Source: Polaromonas sp. AET17H-212 (GTDB taxonomy: Bacteria; Pseudomonadota; Gammaproteobacteria; Burkholderiales; Burkholderiaceae_C). From it: DNA of 64,000 nt. The DNA lies in assembly GCF_002379085.1 (NCBI RefSeq), contig NZ_NBZW01000001.1:62001-126000 (forward strand), written 5' to 3'. The translations under genes and the position numbers were made by a program. Position 1 is the first letter of the stretch. Each line of letters starts with the position of its first letter. Below, piece by piece: positions 27,276 through 36,146 of the stretch. The notes below the pieces were generated by a model. The model was not told where the DNA came from and made no database searches. It saw only the letters and a program-made list of their open reading frames with translations.

Positions 27276-28172
27276 ATGTCCAACGTCGAATCCTTATCCG
27301 AACAGGCGAACAAGGCCACGCTCGCCGAGCTGGGTGCCCGGGTGCGAGCCTGGCGCGCCCGCCGCGGCATGACGCGCAAGGCGCTGGCGAGCGACTCCGG
27401 CCTGAGCGAGCGTTTCCTGGCCGACGTGGAAAGCGGCAAGGGCAATGTCTCGATCAACTCGCTGGAAGCGGCGGCCCGCGCGCTGAACATCTCGATTCTG
27501 GAACTGCTGCAGGACGCACCGCGTCCGGCGCTGGCCCGTGTCCAGGGTCTGCTGGGCCGGCTCGACGACACCCAGCTGGACCAGGCCTACGCGTTGCTCG
27601 GCAGCACCTTCGGCCTGAGCGATGCGCTCGGCCGCGAGCGGCGCATCGCCCTGATCGGCCTGCGCGGGGCGGGCAAGTCCACACTGGGCCTGAAGCTGGC
27701 CACCGAGCGCGGCGTGCCTTTTGTCGAACTCGACCGCGAGATCGAACGCGAAGCCGGCACCAGCATGAACGAAATCCTGCTGCTGCACGGGCAGGCCGGT
27801 TACCGCCGCTACGAGCGCCGCGCGCTGTTCCGCATCGCCGAGGACCATGCCGACGGTGTCGTCATGACCACCGGCGGCAGCATCGTCAGCGAGCGCGAAA
27901 CCTTTGACCTGCTGCAAAGCCGCTTTTACTGCGTCTGGCTCAAGGCCAGCCCGGAAGAACACATGGCACGCGTGGTGGCGCAGGGCGACATGCGGCCTTT
28001 CAGTGCCACCCGCGGCGCCACCGACGAGGCGATGGAAGACCTGCGCCGCATCCTGGCCAGCCGCGAAGCGCTGTATGCGCGCGCCGACGCCGTGGTGGAC
28101 ACCGCCGCCCGCACCCTCAAACAAAGCCTGAAAGACCTGGAACGCGCCGTTCCGCAGGTCGCAGGCGCCTGA
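27276..28172 (+). CDS. boxR: BoxR: HTH plus shikimate-kinase-like benzoyl-CoA sensor
   Basis: 298-residue regulator. The N-terminal Cro/C1-type HTH (about residues 15-75) includes RARRGMTRKALASDSGLSER and LADVESGKGNVSINSLEAAA. The C-terminal domain (about 125-290) is a shikimate-kinase fold with Walker A GLRGAGKST and VELDREIEREAGTSMNEILL. This fusion defines BoxR/BzdR, which represses box/bzd genes until benzoyl-CoA binds the kinase-like domain. The gene starts the plus-strand boxR-boxC-boxB unit (24 bp to boxC) and is divergent from the flavodoxin-bclA-liv side, so it can control both from one region. Confidence 0.95.
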   Translation: MSNVESLSEQANKATLAELGARVRAWRARRGMTRKALASDSGLSERFLADVESGKGNVSINSLEAAARALNISILELLQDAPRPALARVQGLLGRLDDTQLDQAYALLGSTFGLSDALGRERRIALIGLRGAGKSTLGLKLATERGVPFVELDREIEREAGTSMNEILLLHGQAGYRRYERRALFRIAEDHADGVVMTTGGSIVSERETFDLLQSRFYCVWLKASPEEHMARVVAQGDMRPFSATRGATDEAMEDLRRILASREALYARADAVVDTAARTLKQSLKDLERAVPQVAGA

Positions 28173-28196
28173 CAACTGAAACAAAAGGAGACCCCG

Positions 28197-29900
28197 ATGA
28201 ACGCCATGACCGAACCGCTGTTATTCAAGCAGGTGATCGAAGGCCAGGAGCGCGAGCTCGTGAGCTTTGCCACCCATCCGACCAAGTACCAGCACTGGAC
28301 CCTGAGCGTGGAGGGCGACATTGCCCGCCTCAAGCTCGACATCAATGAAGACGGCGGCATCAAGCCCGGCTACAAGCTCAAGCTCAACAGCTACGACCTC
28401 GGCGTGGACATCGAGCTGCACGACGCGATCAACCGCATCCGTTTCGAGCATCCTGCCGTCAAGGTGGTGGTGTTCGAGTCGGGCAAGGAAAAGATCTGGT
28501 GCTCGGGCGCCAACATCTACATGCTGGGACTGTCCACCCACGGCTGGAAGGTCAACTTCTGCAAGTTCACCAATGAAACCCGCAACGGCCTGGAAGACTC
28601 CTCGCGCCATGATGGCCTGAAAGCCATCGCGGCCGTGACCGGCGCCTGTGCCGGCGGTGGCTACGAGCTGGCGCTGGCCTGCGACCGCATCGTGATGGTC
28701 GACGACCGCTCCAGCACGGTGAGCCTGCCCGAGGTGCCGTTGCTCGGCGTGTTGCCCGGCACCGGTGGCCTGACGCGCGTGACCGACAAGCGCAAGGTGC
28801 GCCGCGACCTGGCCGACATCTTCTGCACCACCTCCGAAGGCGTGCGGGCCGACCGCGCCAAAGACTGGAAACTGATCGACGCCTATGCCAAGCCGCAGCA
28901 GTTCGGCGCCTTGCTTGCTACTGAAATAGAAGCGCTTCGCGTCCAGTCGACAAGGGCTACAGCCTCAAAAGGCATTGAACTGACGCCACTCACGGTGCGC
29001 ATCGACGATGCCGGCTACCACTACAGCGTGGTCGATGCGCAGGTGGACCGCGAAAAACGCATCGCCACCCTCACCATCAAGGCGCCGGCCGCCGCCATCG
29101 AGTCCACGCCGGAAGCCATCGAAGCCGCGGGCGCCAGCTGGTACCCGCTGAAGCTGCAGCGTGAACTCGACGACGCCATCCTGAACCTGCGCACCAACGA
29201 ACTCGAAGTCGGTACCTGGGTCATCAAGACGCAGGGCGACGCCGGCCAGGTGATGCGTATGGACGAGGTGCTGGCCAGACTGAAGGACCACTGGCTGGTC
29301 AAGGAAACCACAGGCGCGCTGCGCCGCACGCTGGCGCGGCTGGACGTGACCAGCCGCTCGCTGATCGCGCTGGTCGATGCCGGCTCGTGTTTCGCTGGCA
29401 CCTTTTACGAACTGGCCCTGGCCTGCGACCGCATCTACATGCTGGACCTGCCGGATTCGCCCGACGCGGCACCCGCGCTGCAGCTGAGCCCCGCCAACTT
29501 TGGCTGGTTCCCGGCCGTCAACCACCTGACGCGGCTGCAGACCCGGTTTTATGAAGACGAGGCCACCATCGCGCAGTTGCAAAAACTCGGCGACAGCCCG
29601 CTGCGCGCCGACCAGGCGCTGGCACTGGGTCTGGTCACCCTGAGCCCCGACGACATCGACTGGGACGACGAGATCCGCATCATGCTGGAAGAGCGTGCGT
29701 CCATGTCGCCCGACGCCATGACCGGCATGGAGGCCTCGCTGCGTTTCCCCGGCAAGGAGACCATGGAGACCCGTGTGTTCGGTCGGCTCAGCGCCTGGCA
29801 AAACTGGATTTTCATCCGCCCGAATGCGGTGGGCGAGGAGGGTGCCCTGAAACTTTTTGGCACCGGTAAAAAAGCGAAATTCGACTGGAAAAGGATTTAA
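28197..29900 (+). CDS. boxC: Benzoyl-CoA-dihydrodiol lyase / 2,3-epoxybenzoyl-CoA dihydrolase
   Basis: 567-residue enzyme with two crotonase-like halves. It opens the ring of 2,3-epoxybenzoyl-CoA by hydrolysis, releasing formate and 3,4-dehydroadipyl-CoA semialdehyde. Crotonase features: SGKEKIWCSGANIYMLG (about residues 95-111), TGACAGGGYELALACDRIVM oxyanion region (about 148-167), and a second-half counterpart, DAGSCFAGTFYELALACDRI. AAGGAG lies 7 bp before ATG 28197. A segment near residues 240-263 (ALLATEIEALRVQSTRATAS) matches the interspersed repeat family read in frame and may be an inserted surface loop. boxB follows after 4 bp. Confidence 0.96.
   Translation: MNAMTEPLLFKQVIEGQERELVSFATHPTKYQHWTLSVEGDIARLKLDINEDGGIKPGYKLKLNSYDLGVDIELHDAINRIRFEHPAVKVVVFESGKEKIWCSGANIYMLGLSTHGWKVNFCKFTNETRNGLEDSSRHDGLKAIAAVTGACAGGGYELALACDRIVMVDDRSSTVSLPEVPLLGVLPGTGGLTRVTDKRKVRRDLADIFCTTSEGVRADRAKDWKLIDAYAKPQQFGALLATEIEALRVQSTRATASKGIELTPLTVRIDDAGYHYSVVDAQVDREKRIATLTIKAPAAAIESTPEAIEAAGASWYPLKLQRELDDAILNLRTNELEVGTWVIKTQGDAGQVMRMDEVLARLKDHWLVKETTGALRRTLARLDVTSRSLIALVDAGSCFAGTFYELALACDRIYMLDLPDSPDAAPALQLSPANFGWFPAVNHLTRLQTRFYEDEATIAQLQKLGDSPLRADQALALGLVTLSPDDIDWDDEIRIMLEERASMSPDAMTGMEASLRFPGKETMETRVFGRLSAWQNWIFIRPNAVGEEGALKLFGTGKKAKFDWKRI
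28914..28978 (+). repeat. Interspersed repeat read in frame inside boxC
   Basis: CTACTGAAATAGAAGCGCTT, then CGCGTCCAGTCGACAAGGGC, then TACAGCCTCAAAAGGCATTG. This follows the family layout (CTACT...TAGCTGCTTGCGC...CAAGGGCTACAGGCC) with the TAG stop removed by reading frame. It lies in frame in boxC without breaking it. Confidence 0.6.
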
Positions 29901-29904
29901 CACC

Positions 29905-31329
29905 ATGAGTACCATTGACCTGCAAGCCCTGATCCCCAACAACGTCAACCTCGGCGAAAACCGCCAGCTGCAGCGTGCCCTCGAGCACTGGCAGCCGGCC
30001 TTCATGAGCTGGTGGGACGAAATGGGCCCGAGCGACTTCAATGCCAAGGAGGTCTACCTGCGCACCGCCGTCGGCGTGGACGCTTCCGGCTGGGCCAGCT
30101 ACGGCTACACGCCGATGCCCGACTACCGCTGGGGCATCTTCCTGGCCGACCAGGAAGAAAACCGCAAGATCGGTTTTGGCGACCACATGGGTGAGGACGT
30201 CTGGCAGGAAGTGCCGGGCGAGTACCGCAGTGCTTTCCGCCGCCTGATCGTGACCCAGGGCGACACCGAGCCGGCGTCCGTCGAGCAGCAGCGCCTGCTG
30301 GGCCACACCGCGCCCAGTTTGTACGACCTGCGCAACCTGTTCCAGGTCAACGTCGAGGAAGGCCGCCACCTCTGGGCCATGGTCTACCTGCTGCACGCCC
30401 ACTTCGGCCGTGACGGCCGCGAGGAGGCCGAAGAGCTCTTGACGCGCCACAGCGGCGACGCCGACAAGCCGCGCATCCTGGGCACCTTCAACGAGCCCAT
30501 GGACAACTGGCTGAGTTTCTTCATGTTCACCTATTTCACCGACCGCGACGGCAAGTTCCAGCTCAAGTCGTTCGCCGAAAGCGCGTTTGATCCGCTGGCC
30601 CGCACCACGCGTTTCATGCTGACCGAAGAAGCGCACCACATGTTTGTCGGCGAGACCGGCATCGGCCGCGTGATCAAGCGCACGCTGGAAGTCATGAAGG
30701 AGCTGGACACCGACAACGTGGACACCCTGCGCAAGGCCGGCGTGATCGACCTGCCGACCATCCAGAAATTCATGAACTTCTGGTTCACCTCCTCGCTGGA
30801 CCTGTTCGGCTCGGAGGCCTCGTCGAATGCCGCCAACTACTTCAGCAACGGCATCAAGGGCCGGCCCGACGAAGCCAAGTTTGCCGACCACGTCGAACGC
30901 GAGAGCGAAATGACCATCCAGGTGCCGGACGGCAAGGGCGGGCTGAAGAACGAAACGATTTCCACACGCAACGGCATGAACGAAATCACCCGCCTGGAAT
31001 ACGTGAAAGACTGCAATGTCGGCGTGACGCGCTGGAACATGGCGATCAAACGAGCCGGCGTGGACTTCGAGCTGGGCCTGCCAAACTCGCGTTTTCGCCG
31101 CAGCGTCGGCGCCTGGTCGGCCGCCCACACCGACCCGCAGGGCAACCCGATCAGCGCCGCCGAGTTTGAGGCGAAAAAAGACGCCTGGCTGCCGACGGAC
31201 GAAGACAAGACCTTTATCCACAGCCTGATGCAGCGCGTGACCGAGCCCGGTAAAATGGCCGGCTGGATCGCACCGCCGGACCGCGGCATCAATGCCAACG
31301 CAGTCGAGTATGAATACGTGAAGCTGTGA
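29905..31329 (+). CDS. boxB: Benzoyl-CoA 2,3-epoxidase oxygenase component BoxB
   Basis: 474-residue diiron oxygenase that epoxidises benzoyl-CoA at C2-C3 with O2. Ligands of the diiron centre are expected in the helical core; visible candidate motifs are NVEEGRHLWAMVYLLHAHFG (E..H, about residues 149-168) and FMLTEEAHHMFVGETGIGRV (EE..H, about 236-255). The length fits known BoxB (about 473). The start ATG 29905 follows AAGGA. It is the last gene of the boxR-boxC-boxB unit and is followed by a strong terminator. BoxB normally takes electrons from BoxA, an FAD/Fe-S protein, which is absent from the window. Confidence 0.96.
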   Translation: MSTIDLQALIPNNVNLGENRQLQRALEHWQPAFMSWWDEMGPSDFNAKEVYLRTAVGVDASGWASYGYTPMPDYRWGIFLADQEENRKIGFGDHMGEDVWQEVPGEYRSAFRRLIVTQGDTEPASVEQQRLLGHTAPSLYDLRNLFQVNVEEGRHLWAMVYLLHAHFGRDGREEAEELLTRHSGDADKPRILGTFNEPMDNWLSFFMFTYFTDRDGKFQLKSFAESAFDPLARTTRFMLTEEAHHMFVGETGIGRVIKRTLEVMKELDTDNVDTLRKAGVIDLPTIQKFMNFWFTSSLDLFGSEASSNAANYFSNGIKGRPDEAKFADHVERESEMTIQVPDGKGGLKNETISTRNGMNEITRLEYVKDCNVGVTRWNMAIKRAGVDFELGLPNSRFRRSVGAWSAAHTDPQGNPISAAEFEAKKDAWLPTDEDKTFIHSLMQRVTEPGKMAGWIAPPDRGINANAVEYEYVKL

Positions 31330-31360
31330 TCTGAAGTTTCAGGCCCAAGCCTGAGCCAAC

Positions 31361-31396
31361 AAGCCCCGGGCGCGCATGCGCTGCGGGGCTTTTTTG
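31361..31396 (+). terminator. Intrinsic terminator after boxB
   Basis: AAGCCCCG ... CGGGGCTT with an inner GCGCATGCGC palindrome, followed by TTTTTT. It lies 32 bp after the boxB stop and ends the boxR-boxC-boxB unit; boxA is therefore not cotranscribed downstream. Confidence 0.9.
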
Positions 31397-31401
31397 ATGC
31401 A

Positions 31402-31788
31402 TCAGCTGATCAGGGCGCCGCGCTCCTTGAGCAGATCCCGCAGCAGCGAACGGTGGCAGCGCGCTTCGTTCTCGCAATAACAACCCATCGCAAAATTCGT
31501 CTGGTGCGACAAGGCCGCCAGCAGGTCCAGGTTGCGGCTGGCATCGGGCTCGTTCATTTCGGTGCGGTATTTTTTGCTGAATACGACCCAGTCCTTGTCG
31601 GTTTCCACCGCCTGGCCGAGTTTCATGGTCTCCGCGCTGGGGGCCAGGTTGGGGTACCAGACGTCGTACCAGTCCTGCGCAGCGAATTCACTTTTGGGCA
31701 CGCCGCGCGGTGGCCGCCGCACCGTGCCTATGCGCAGGCCTTCTCCGCTGCTTCGGGCGGTACCCAACCGGATGATTTTTACTGCCAT
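31402..31788 (-). CDS. DUF488 domain protein
   Basis: 128-residue cytoplasmic protein of the DUF488 family (VKIIRLGTARSSGEGLRIGT, RRPPRGVPKSEFAAQDWYDV, CYCENEARCHRSLLRDLL). The C-terminal C-x-C-x5-C-H-R pattern with two or three Cys and a His is typical of the family. Its function is unknown. The ATG at 31788 gives the standard N-terminus. It ends right at the boxB terminator, which is symmetric enough to serve both genes. Confidence 0.8.
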   Translation of the reverse strand: MAVKIIRLGTARSSGEGLRIGTVRRPPRGVPKSEFAAQDWYDVWYPNLAPSAETMKLGQAVETDKDWVVFSKKYRTEMNEPDASRNLDLLAALSHQTNFAMGCYCENEARCHRSLLRDLLKERGALIS

Positions 31789-31858
31789 GGGAGGTCCTTT
31801 CAGCACAGGCGATTCAGCGCCATTTTGAACGGTTTTGGATGACGGCAGTGGCGTGTGG

Positions 31859-31935
<77 letters not shown>

Positions 31936-31971
31936 AAAAAGCGGCTACAGGCGAATGTAAACGCAGATGCG

Positions 31972-31999
31972 AAAAAAGCCCACAAGAGTGAGCTTTTTT
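31972..31999 (-). terminator. Hairpin between the two tRNA genes
   Basis: On the minus strand: AAAAAGCTCAC-TCTT-GTGGGCTTTTT, an 11-bp stem (one G-U pair) with a 4-nt loop followed by U residues. It lies just after tRNA-Pro and before tRNA-Arg, so it may end tRNA-Pro transcripts or form a processing structure. Confidence 0.65.
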
Positions 32000-32007
32000 G
32001 GATTTTT

Positions 32008-32084
32008 TGGTCGGAGTACAAGGATTCGAACCTTGGACCCCCTGGTCCCAAACCAGGTGCGCTACCAGACTGCGCCACACTCCG
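32008..32084 (-). tRNA. tRNA-Pro (anticodon TGG)
   Basis: 77-nt cloverleaf on the minus strand. Acceptor starts CGGAGTG, anticodon stem CCTGG/CCAGG with loop TTTGGGA (anticodon TGG), T-loop GTTCGAATC, discriminator A and an encoded CCA. It is upstream of tRNA-Arg in the same direction. Confidence 0.96.
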
Positions 32085-32169
32085 ACAAGAACAAGATTAT
32101 AGACCGAACCGGCAGCCCGCTGAGCGCTGCGCTGAATTATTTCGCGGACTGAAGTTGGTGGCGGGAGAT

Positions 32170-32874
32170 TCAGTGTTTCTGGTATTGCGTTTTACCGAAC
32201 AGGATGTCCCGCGACTTGTCGTCGGTGATGGGGCGGCGCAACTCGGCCAGCACCTTGACGCCGCGCTGCACGGCGGGCCGGGCAGCGATAAGGTCAAACC
32301 ATTTCTTGAGATGCGGGTAGTCTGCCCAGTCAATGCCGTGGTTTTCCCAGTTGCGCAGCCACGGGAAGATGGCGATGTCGGCCACCGTGTACTGGTTGCA
32401 GGCGATGAACTTGCTGCCTGCCAGCTGCTGGTTCATCACACCGTAGAGCCGCCGGGTCTCGTTGGTGTAGCGGTTGATTGCGTACTCTATTTTCTCGGGC
32501 GCGTACTGGCGAAAGTGGTGGGTCTGTCCGATCATGGGGCCGACGCTGCCCATCTGGAACATCAGCCACTGCAGGACCTGGAACTTCAACCGGTCGCTCT
32601 TGGGCAGGAACTTGCCGGTTTTGGCCGCCAGGTACAGCAGGATGGCGCCGGATTCGAACAGCGCCATGGGTTTGCCGTCCGGCCCCTCGGGGTCCACCAG
32701 CGCGGGAATCTTGTTGTTCGGGCTGATCGCCAGGAACCCGGGCCTGAACTGGTCGCCTGCGCCGATATCGACTGGAATCGCTTCCCAGTCGCGCCCGAGG
32801 CGAAAACCGCATTCTTCCAGCATGATGTGGACCTTGTGGCCGTTGGGTGTGGGCCAGGAATAGACTTTGAGCAT
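32170..32874 (-). CDS. Glutathione S-transferase, YfcG/YghU type
   Basis: 234-residue cytoplasmic GST. The N-terminal thioredoxin-like domain has TPNGHKVHIMLEEC, FLAISPNNKIPALVD (cis-Pro) and ALFESGAILLYLA (glutathione gamma-Glu site). The helical C-terminal domain has QYTVADIAIFPW. TPNGHK is the signature of nu-class enzymes such as E. coli YfcG and YghU, which show disulfide reductase activity with glutathione. The start is the ATG at 32874. It is a single gene, with tRNAs on one side and a divergent hypothetical gene on the other. Confidence 0.9.
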   Translation of the reverse strand: MLKVYSWPTPNGHKVHIMLEECGFRLGRDWEAIPVDIGAGDQFRPGFLAISPNNKIPALVDPEGPDGKPMALFESGAILLYLAAKTGKFLPKSDRLKFQVLQWLMFQMGSVGPMIGQTHHFRQYAPEKIEYAINRYTNETRRLYGVMNQQLAGSKFIACNQYTVADIAIFPWLRNWENHGIDWADYPHLKKWFDLIAARPAVQRGVKVLAELRRPITDDKSRDILFGKTQYQKH

Positions 32875-32970
32875 GTACGCAACCTTTGGAACTATGATGA
32901 CAAAGAGGCCGTCCGCGGCCCTTGCTGGCGGGTGGACGAGTCGTCAAACTTTAAGAGAAAAGCCGGAATC

Positions 32971-33654
32971 ATGTTTGAGCGCCTGAAAAAAGTCTTGGTG
33001 CGAAGCGAGACTCGGCCGCTGGAAGCGGCGAGGTCCGACGCGGTGTCGGAGTGGGCCAGCACGCACGGCTTCAGTTATTCCAGCCAGGGCAAGGGCGCCG
33101 GTGTTGTGCTGACCGGCAAGGTGCGCGGCAAGAGCTGGAAGCTGGAGAGCGGGGCGGCCTCACGCGACTACATCGTCGGTGAGGAGCTTCGCGCCCGTGC
33201 TGCGCTGGACATCAACGAAGATGCGGCGGTGCTCATCATGAACCGGCCCCTCAAGGAATCGCTGGAAAAACGCGCCTACGCGATTTACACCGACACGCTG
33301 CAGACCACGGCCGCCCCCAGCCTGCCTGAGGAAATGCGCTGGCTCGCGATGTACGACGAAGTCGGCTGGAGCAGCCTGGTGCCCGAATTCTGGGAGCGTT
33401 ACACCGTGCGGGCCGACCGGCGCGAAAATGCCCTGGCATGGCTGGACAGCAACCTGGCCGAATTGCTGCTCCACTGGCCGGCACCGGGCCTGGATGTGCA
33501 AACCCCGTTCATCCTGATGCTGCTCCGCGGCAAGGCCTACCTGCGCATGCAGTACAGCCCGCCCAGCATTGCCACGCTGCAACATGCCGCGATCGTGTAC
33601 ACCAGCGCCTGTGAGTCGGCGCTGGCGGGCCTGTCGACGGACATTCCCCTCTGA
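32971..33654 (+). CDS. Conserved hypothetical protein
   Basis: 227-residue protein that I cannot assign to a family. It begins MFERLKKVLVRSETRPLEAA, has no signal peptide or membrane helix, and contains a mixed alpha/beta pattern (GYSSQGKGAGVVLTGKVRG-like strands near residues 30-50) followed by a helical C-terminal half (ENALAWLDSNLAELLLHWPA). It is probably cytoplasmic. Codon use matches neighbours. A much longer open frame upstream is antisense to the GST gene and is rejected. It is divergent from the GST gene across 96 bp. The stop is immediately followed by an interspersed repeat. Confidence 0.7.
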   Translation: MFERLKKVLVRSETRPLEAARSDAVSEWASTHGFSYSSQGKGAGVVLTGKVRGKSWKLESGAASRDYIVGEELRARAALDINEDAAVLIMNRPLKESLEKRAYAIYTDTLQTTAAPSLPEEMRWLAMYDEVGWSSLVPEFWERYTVRADRRENALAWLDSNLAELLLHWPAPGLDVQTPFILMLLRGKAYLRMQYSPPSIATLQHAAIVYTSACESALAGLSTDIPL

Positions 33655-33716
33655 TTCAAGCCAAAAATGGCTTGCGCCCAACAAAGACGGGCGCATTCAG
33701 CTATTATTTTTATAGC
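33655..33716 (-). repeat. Interspersed repeat between hypothetical and acyl-CoA dehydrogenase genes
   Basis: Minus-strand reading: GCTATAAAAATAATAGCT, then GAATGCGCCCGTCTTTGTTG, GGCGCAAGCCATTTTTGGCT. A variant copy whose GCGCCCG...GGGCGC arms form a hairpin. It abuts the stop of one gene and lies 24 bp from the next convergent stop, so it could act as a bidirectional 3' end structure. Confidence 0.7.
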
Positions 33717-33739
33717 TAACCAGCGCCCGGTTTTCTCCA

Positions 33740-34999
33740 TCAGCTGCCGCGGGTGATCGGCATCTCGACCTCGCCGGGCATGGCCAGGTGTTTGGCCAGT
33801 TCCAGCTTGGCCAGCGAAGCGCGGTGCACTTCATCGGGGCCGTCGGCCAGTCGCAGGGTGCGCTGGTGGGCGTAGGCATAGGCCAGCGGGAAGTCATCGG
33901 ACACGCCGCCGCCGCCGTGCGCCTGGATGGCCCAGTCGATGATCTGGCAGGCCATGTTGGGCGCGACGACCTTGATCATGGCGATTTCGGCCTTGGCGAT
34001 CTTGTTGCCGACGGTGTCCATCATGTAGGCCGCTTTCAGCGTCAGCAACCTGGCCTGGTCGATCATGCAGCGTGCGTCGGCAATGCGTTCATGCCAGACC
34101 GACTGGCGTGCCACCGGCTTGCCGAAAGCGACGCGGGTGTTCAGGCGCTTGCACATCAGTTCCAGTGCACGTTCGGCAATGCCGATGCTGCGCATGCAAT
34201 GGTGGATGCGTCCGGGGCCAAGGCGGCCTTGCGCGATTTCAAAGCCGCGGCCTTCGCCAAGCAGCAGGTTGGTTGCCGGGACACGCACGTTGGTCAGGCG
34301 CACCTCCATGTGGCCGTGCGGTGCATCGTCGTAGCCGAACACGCTGAGCGGTCGGATCACGGTGATGCCGGGTGCATCGGCCGGCACCAGGATCATGGAC
34401 TGCTGCTCGTGGCGGCCCGCGTCGGGGTTGGTTTTGCCCATGACGATGTAAATCGCGCAGCGTGGGTCGCCGGCGCCCGACGACCACCATTTCAGGCCGT
34501 TGATCACATAGTCGTCACCGTCACGGACGATGCTGCACTGGATGTTGGTGGCGTCGGACGAGGCCACTTCGGGCTCGGTCATCAGGAAGGCGGAACGGAT
34601 CTCGCCCTTGAGCAGGGGTTCCAGCCAGCGGTCCTTGTTGGCTTCCGAGCCGTAGCGGGCGATCGTTTCCATGTTGCCGGTGTCGGGTGCCGAGCAGTTG
34701 AAGATCTCGGGCGCAAATGGCACGCGGCCCATGATTTCGCACAGCGGCGCGTACTCGAGGTTGGACAGGCCCTCCGGTGCACGCGGCGAATGTGGCAGGA
34801 ACAGATTCCACAAACCGGCCGCGCGGGCCTTGGGCTTGAGTTCCTCGATGATGGTGGTCGGAATCCACGGATTGCCCTTGGCGCGGTTCTCCGCAATCTC
34901 GCGGAAAAAGCGCGCCTCGTTCGGGTAAACATGCTGGTCCATGAACGCCAGCAGGCGGGCCTGCAGTTCCTGGACCTTGGGGGTGTAGTTGAATTCCAT
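33740..34999 (-). CDS. Acyl-CoA dehydrogenase (ACAD10/11-like)
   Basis: 419-residue FAD enzyme that forms a C2-C3 double bond in an acyl-CoA. The three-domain fold is evident: N-terminal helices, the central beta domain with [20 protein letters not shown] and [12 protein letters not shown], and C-terminal helices with [20 protein letters not shown] and [20 protein letters not shown]. The late motif [18 protein letters not shown] is typical of ACAD10/11-type enzymes rather than classical short-chain ones. Next to it is an APH-like kinase, the partner fused to the dehydrogenase in ACAD10/11; in these, 4-hydroxyacyl-CoA breakdown is a known role. The start is ATG 34999. Confidence 0.92.
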   Translation of the reverse strand: MEFNYTPKVQELQARLLAFMDQHVYPNEARFFREIAENRAKGNPWIPTTIIEELKPKARAAGLWNLFLPHSPRAPEGLSNLEYAPLCEIMGRVPFAPEIFNCSAPDTGNMETIARYGSEANKDRWLEPLLKGEIRSAFLMTEPEVASSDATNIQCSIVRDGDDYVINGLKWWSSGAGDPRCAIYIVMGKTNPDAGRHEQQSMILVPADAPGITVIRPLSVFGYDDAPHGHMEVRLTNVRVPATNLLLGEGRGFEIAQGRLGPGRIHHCMRSIGIAERALELMCKRLNTRVAFGKPVARQSVWHERIADARCMIDQARLLTLKAAYMMDTVGNKIAKAEIAMIKVVAPNMACQIIDWAIQAHGGGGVSDDFPLAYAYAHQRTLRLADGPDEVHRASLAKLELAKHLAMPGEVEMPITRGS

Positions 35000-35041
35000 C
35001 GTTATCTCCTGGAGTGGCGTCGTCGTAAAGGGGGAGGGCGG

Positions 35042-36142
35042 TCAGGCGCTCTGTGATTGGCTCTTCTGCGCAAAGTCCCAGGCCATCCGTGCCAGCGCGG
35101 GAGCGCCTTTGGCGGAGGCGACGGCCTGGGCGCTGGCCGCGGTGCCGGCTTCAACCCGCTTGGCGATGCCCTGCAAAATGGCCGCGAGCCGGAACAGGTT
35201 GTAGGCGAGGTAGAAATTCCAGTCGGCCTTGATCAGCTCGGGACTGGCAAAGCCGGTGCGTTCGCAGTACAGGCGGATGTACTCGGCCTCGGTCGGAATG
35301 CCCAGGCTGGCCACGTCCAGTCCGCCGATGCCGCGAAAAGCGCCGGGCGGAATGTGCCAGGCCATGCAGTGGTAGCTGAAGTCGGCCAGCGGATGGCCGA
35401 GGGTCGAGAGTTCCCAGTCCAGCACGGCGAGCACGCGCGGCTCGGTCGGGTGGAACATCAGGTTGTCGAGGCGGAAGTCGCCGTGCACGATGGACACCAT
35501 GCTTTCGTCACGCGCGCTGGCCGGAATGTTCTCGGGCAGCCATGCCATGAGGGCGTCCATTTCGGGGATGGGCTCGGTGATGGAGGCGGCGTACTGCTTG
35601 CTCCAGCGGCCGATCTGGCGCTCGAAATAATTGCCCGGTTTGCCATAGTCGGCCAGGCCGCGCTCGGCGAACTTGACCTTGTGCAGGGCGGCAATGACGC
35701 GGTTCATTTCCCGGTAGATATCGCCGCGCTGGGCATTCGTCATGCCTGGCAAGGCCTGGTCCCACAGGACACGCCCCTCGACAAACTCCATCACGTAGAA
35801 GGCGCGGCCTATCACGGCCTCGTCTTCGCACAGGCAGTACATCCTGGCGACCGGCACGTCGGTGCCCTGCAGGCCGGTCATGACCTTGAACTCGCGCTCG
35901 ACCGCGTGGGCCGAAGGCAGCAGTTTCGCGACCGGCCCCGGCTTGGCGCGCATCACGTACGAGCGTTGCGGCGTGATCAGCTTGTAGGTCGGGTTGGACT
36001 GGCCGCCCTTGAAGATCTCGGCGCTCAGCGGTCCCTGGAAACCCGGCAGGTGCCTCTCGAGGTAGGCGCTCAGCGCTTCCAGGTCAAAAGCGTGCGGGCC
36101 CGAGACTTCGCGGGTGCCCAGGAAATGGTCAAAGTTGCTCAT
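35042..36142 (-). CDS. APH-like phosphotransferase (ACAD10/11 kinase type)
   Basis: 366-residue protein kinase-like fold enzyme. The catalytic loop is SIVHGDFRLDNLMFHP (HGD..x..N, about residue 220) and the metal-binding loop is VLAVLDWELSTLGHPLADFS. The N-lobe has GGQSNPTYKLITPQRSYVMR. It is not an antibiotic resistance gene: this subgroup pairs with acyl-CoA dehydrogenases and is thought to phosphorylate a hydroxyacyl-CoA before elimination. It is 42 bp upstream of the dehydrogenase and 4 bp downstream of the Crp/Fnr gene on the same strand, so the three are likely cotranscribed. Confidence 0.88.
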   Translation of the reverse strand: MSNFDHFLGTREVSGPHAFDLEALSAYLERHLPGFQGPLSAEIFKGGQSNPTYKLITPQRSYVMRAKPGPVAKLLPSAHAVEREFKVMTGLQGTDVPVARMYCLCEDEAVIGRAFYVMEFVEGRVLWDQALPGMTNAQRGDIYREMNRVIAALHKVKFAERGLADYGKPGNYFERQIGRWSKQYAASITEPIPEMDALMAWLPENIPASARDESMVSIVHGDFRLDNLMFHPTEPRVLAVLDWELSTLGHPLADFSYHCMAWHIPPGAFRGIGGLDVASLGIPTEAEYIRLYCERTGFASPELIKADWNFYLAYNLFRLAAILQGIAKRVEAGTAASAQAVASAKGAPALARMAWDFAQKSQSQSA

Positions 36143-36146
36143 GGCT

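Noticed and set aside
32155-32970. Upstream extension of the hypothetical gene at 32971
   Set aside because: This part is antisense to the GST gene; the ATG at 32971 fits the start of real coding sequence.
35042-36142. Aminoglycoside resistance gene
   Set aside because: The APH fold is shared, but the sequence and the acyl-CoA dehydrogenase neighbour place it with ACAD10/11-type kinases.
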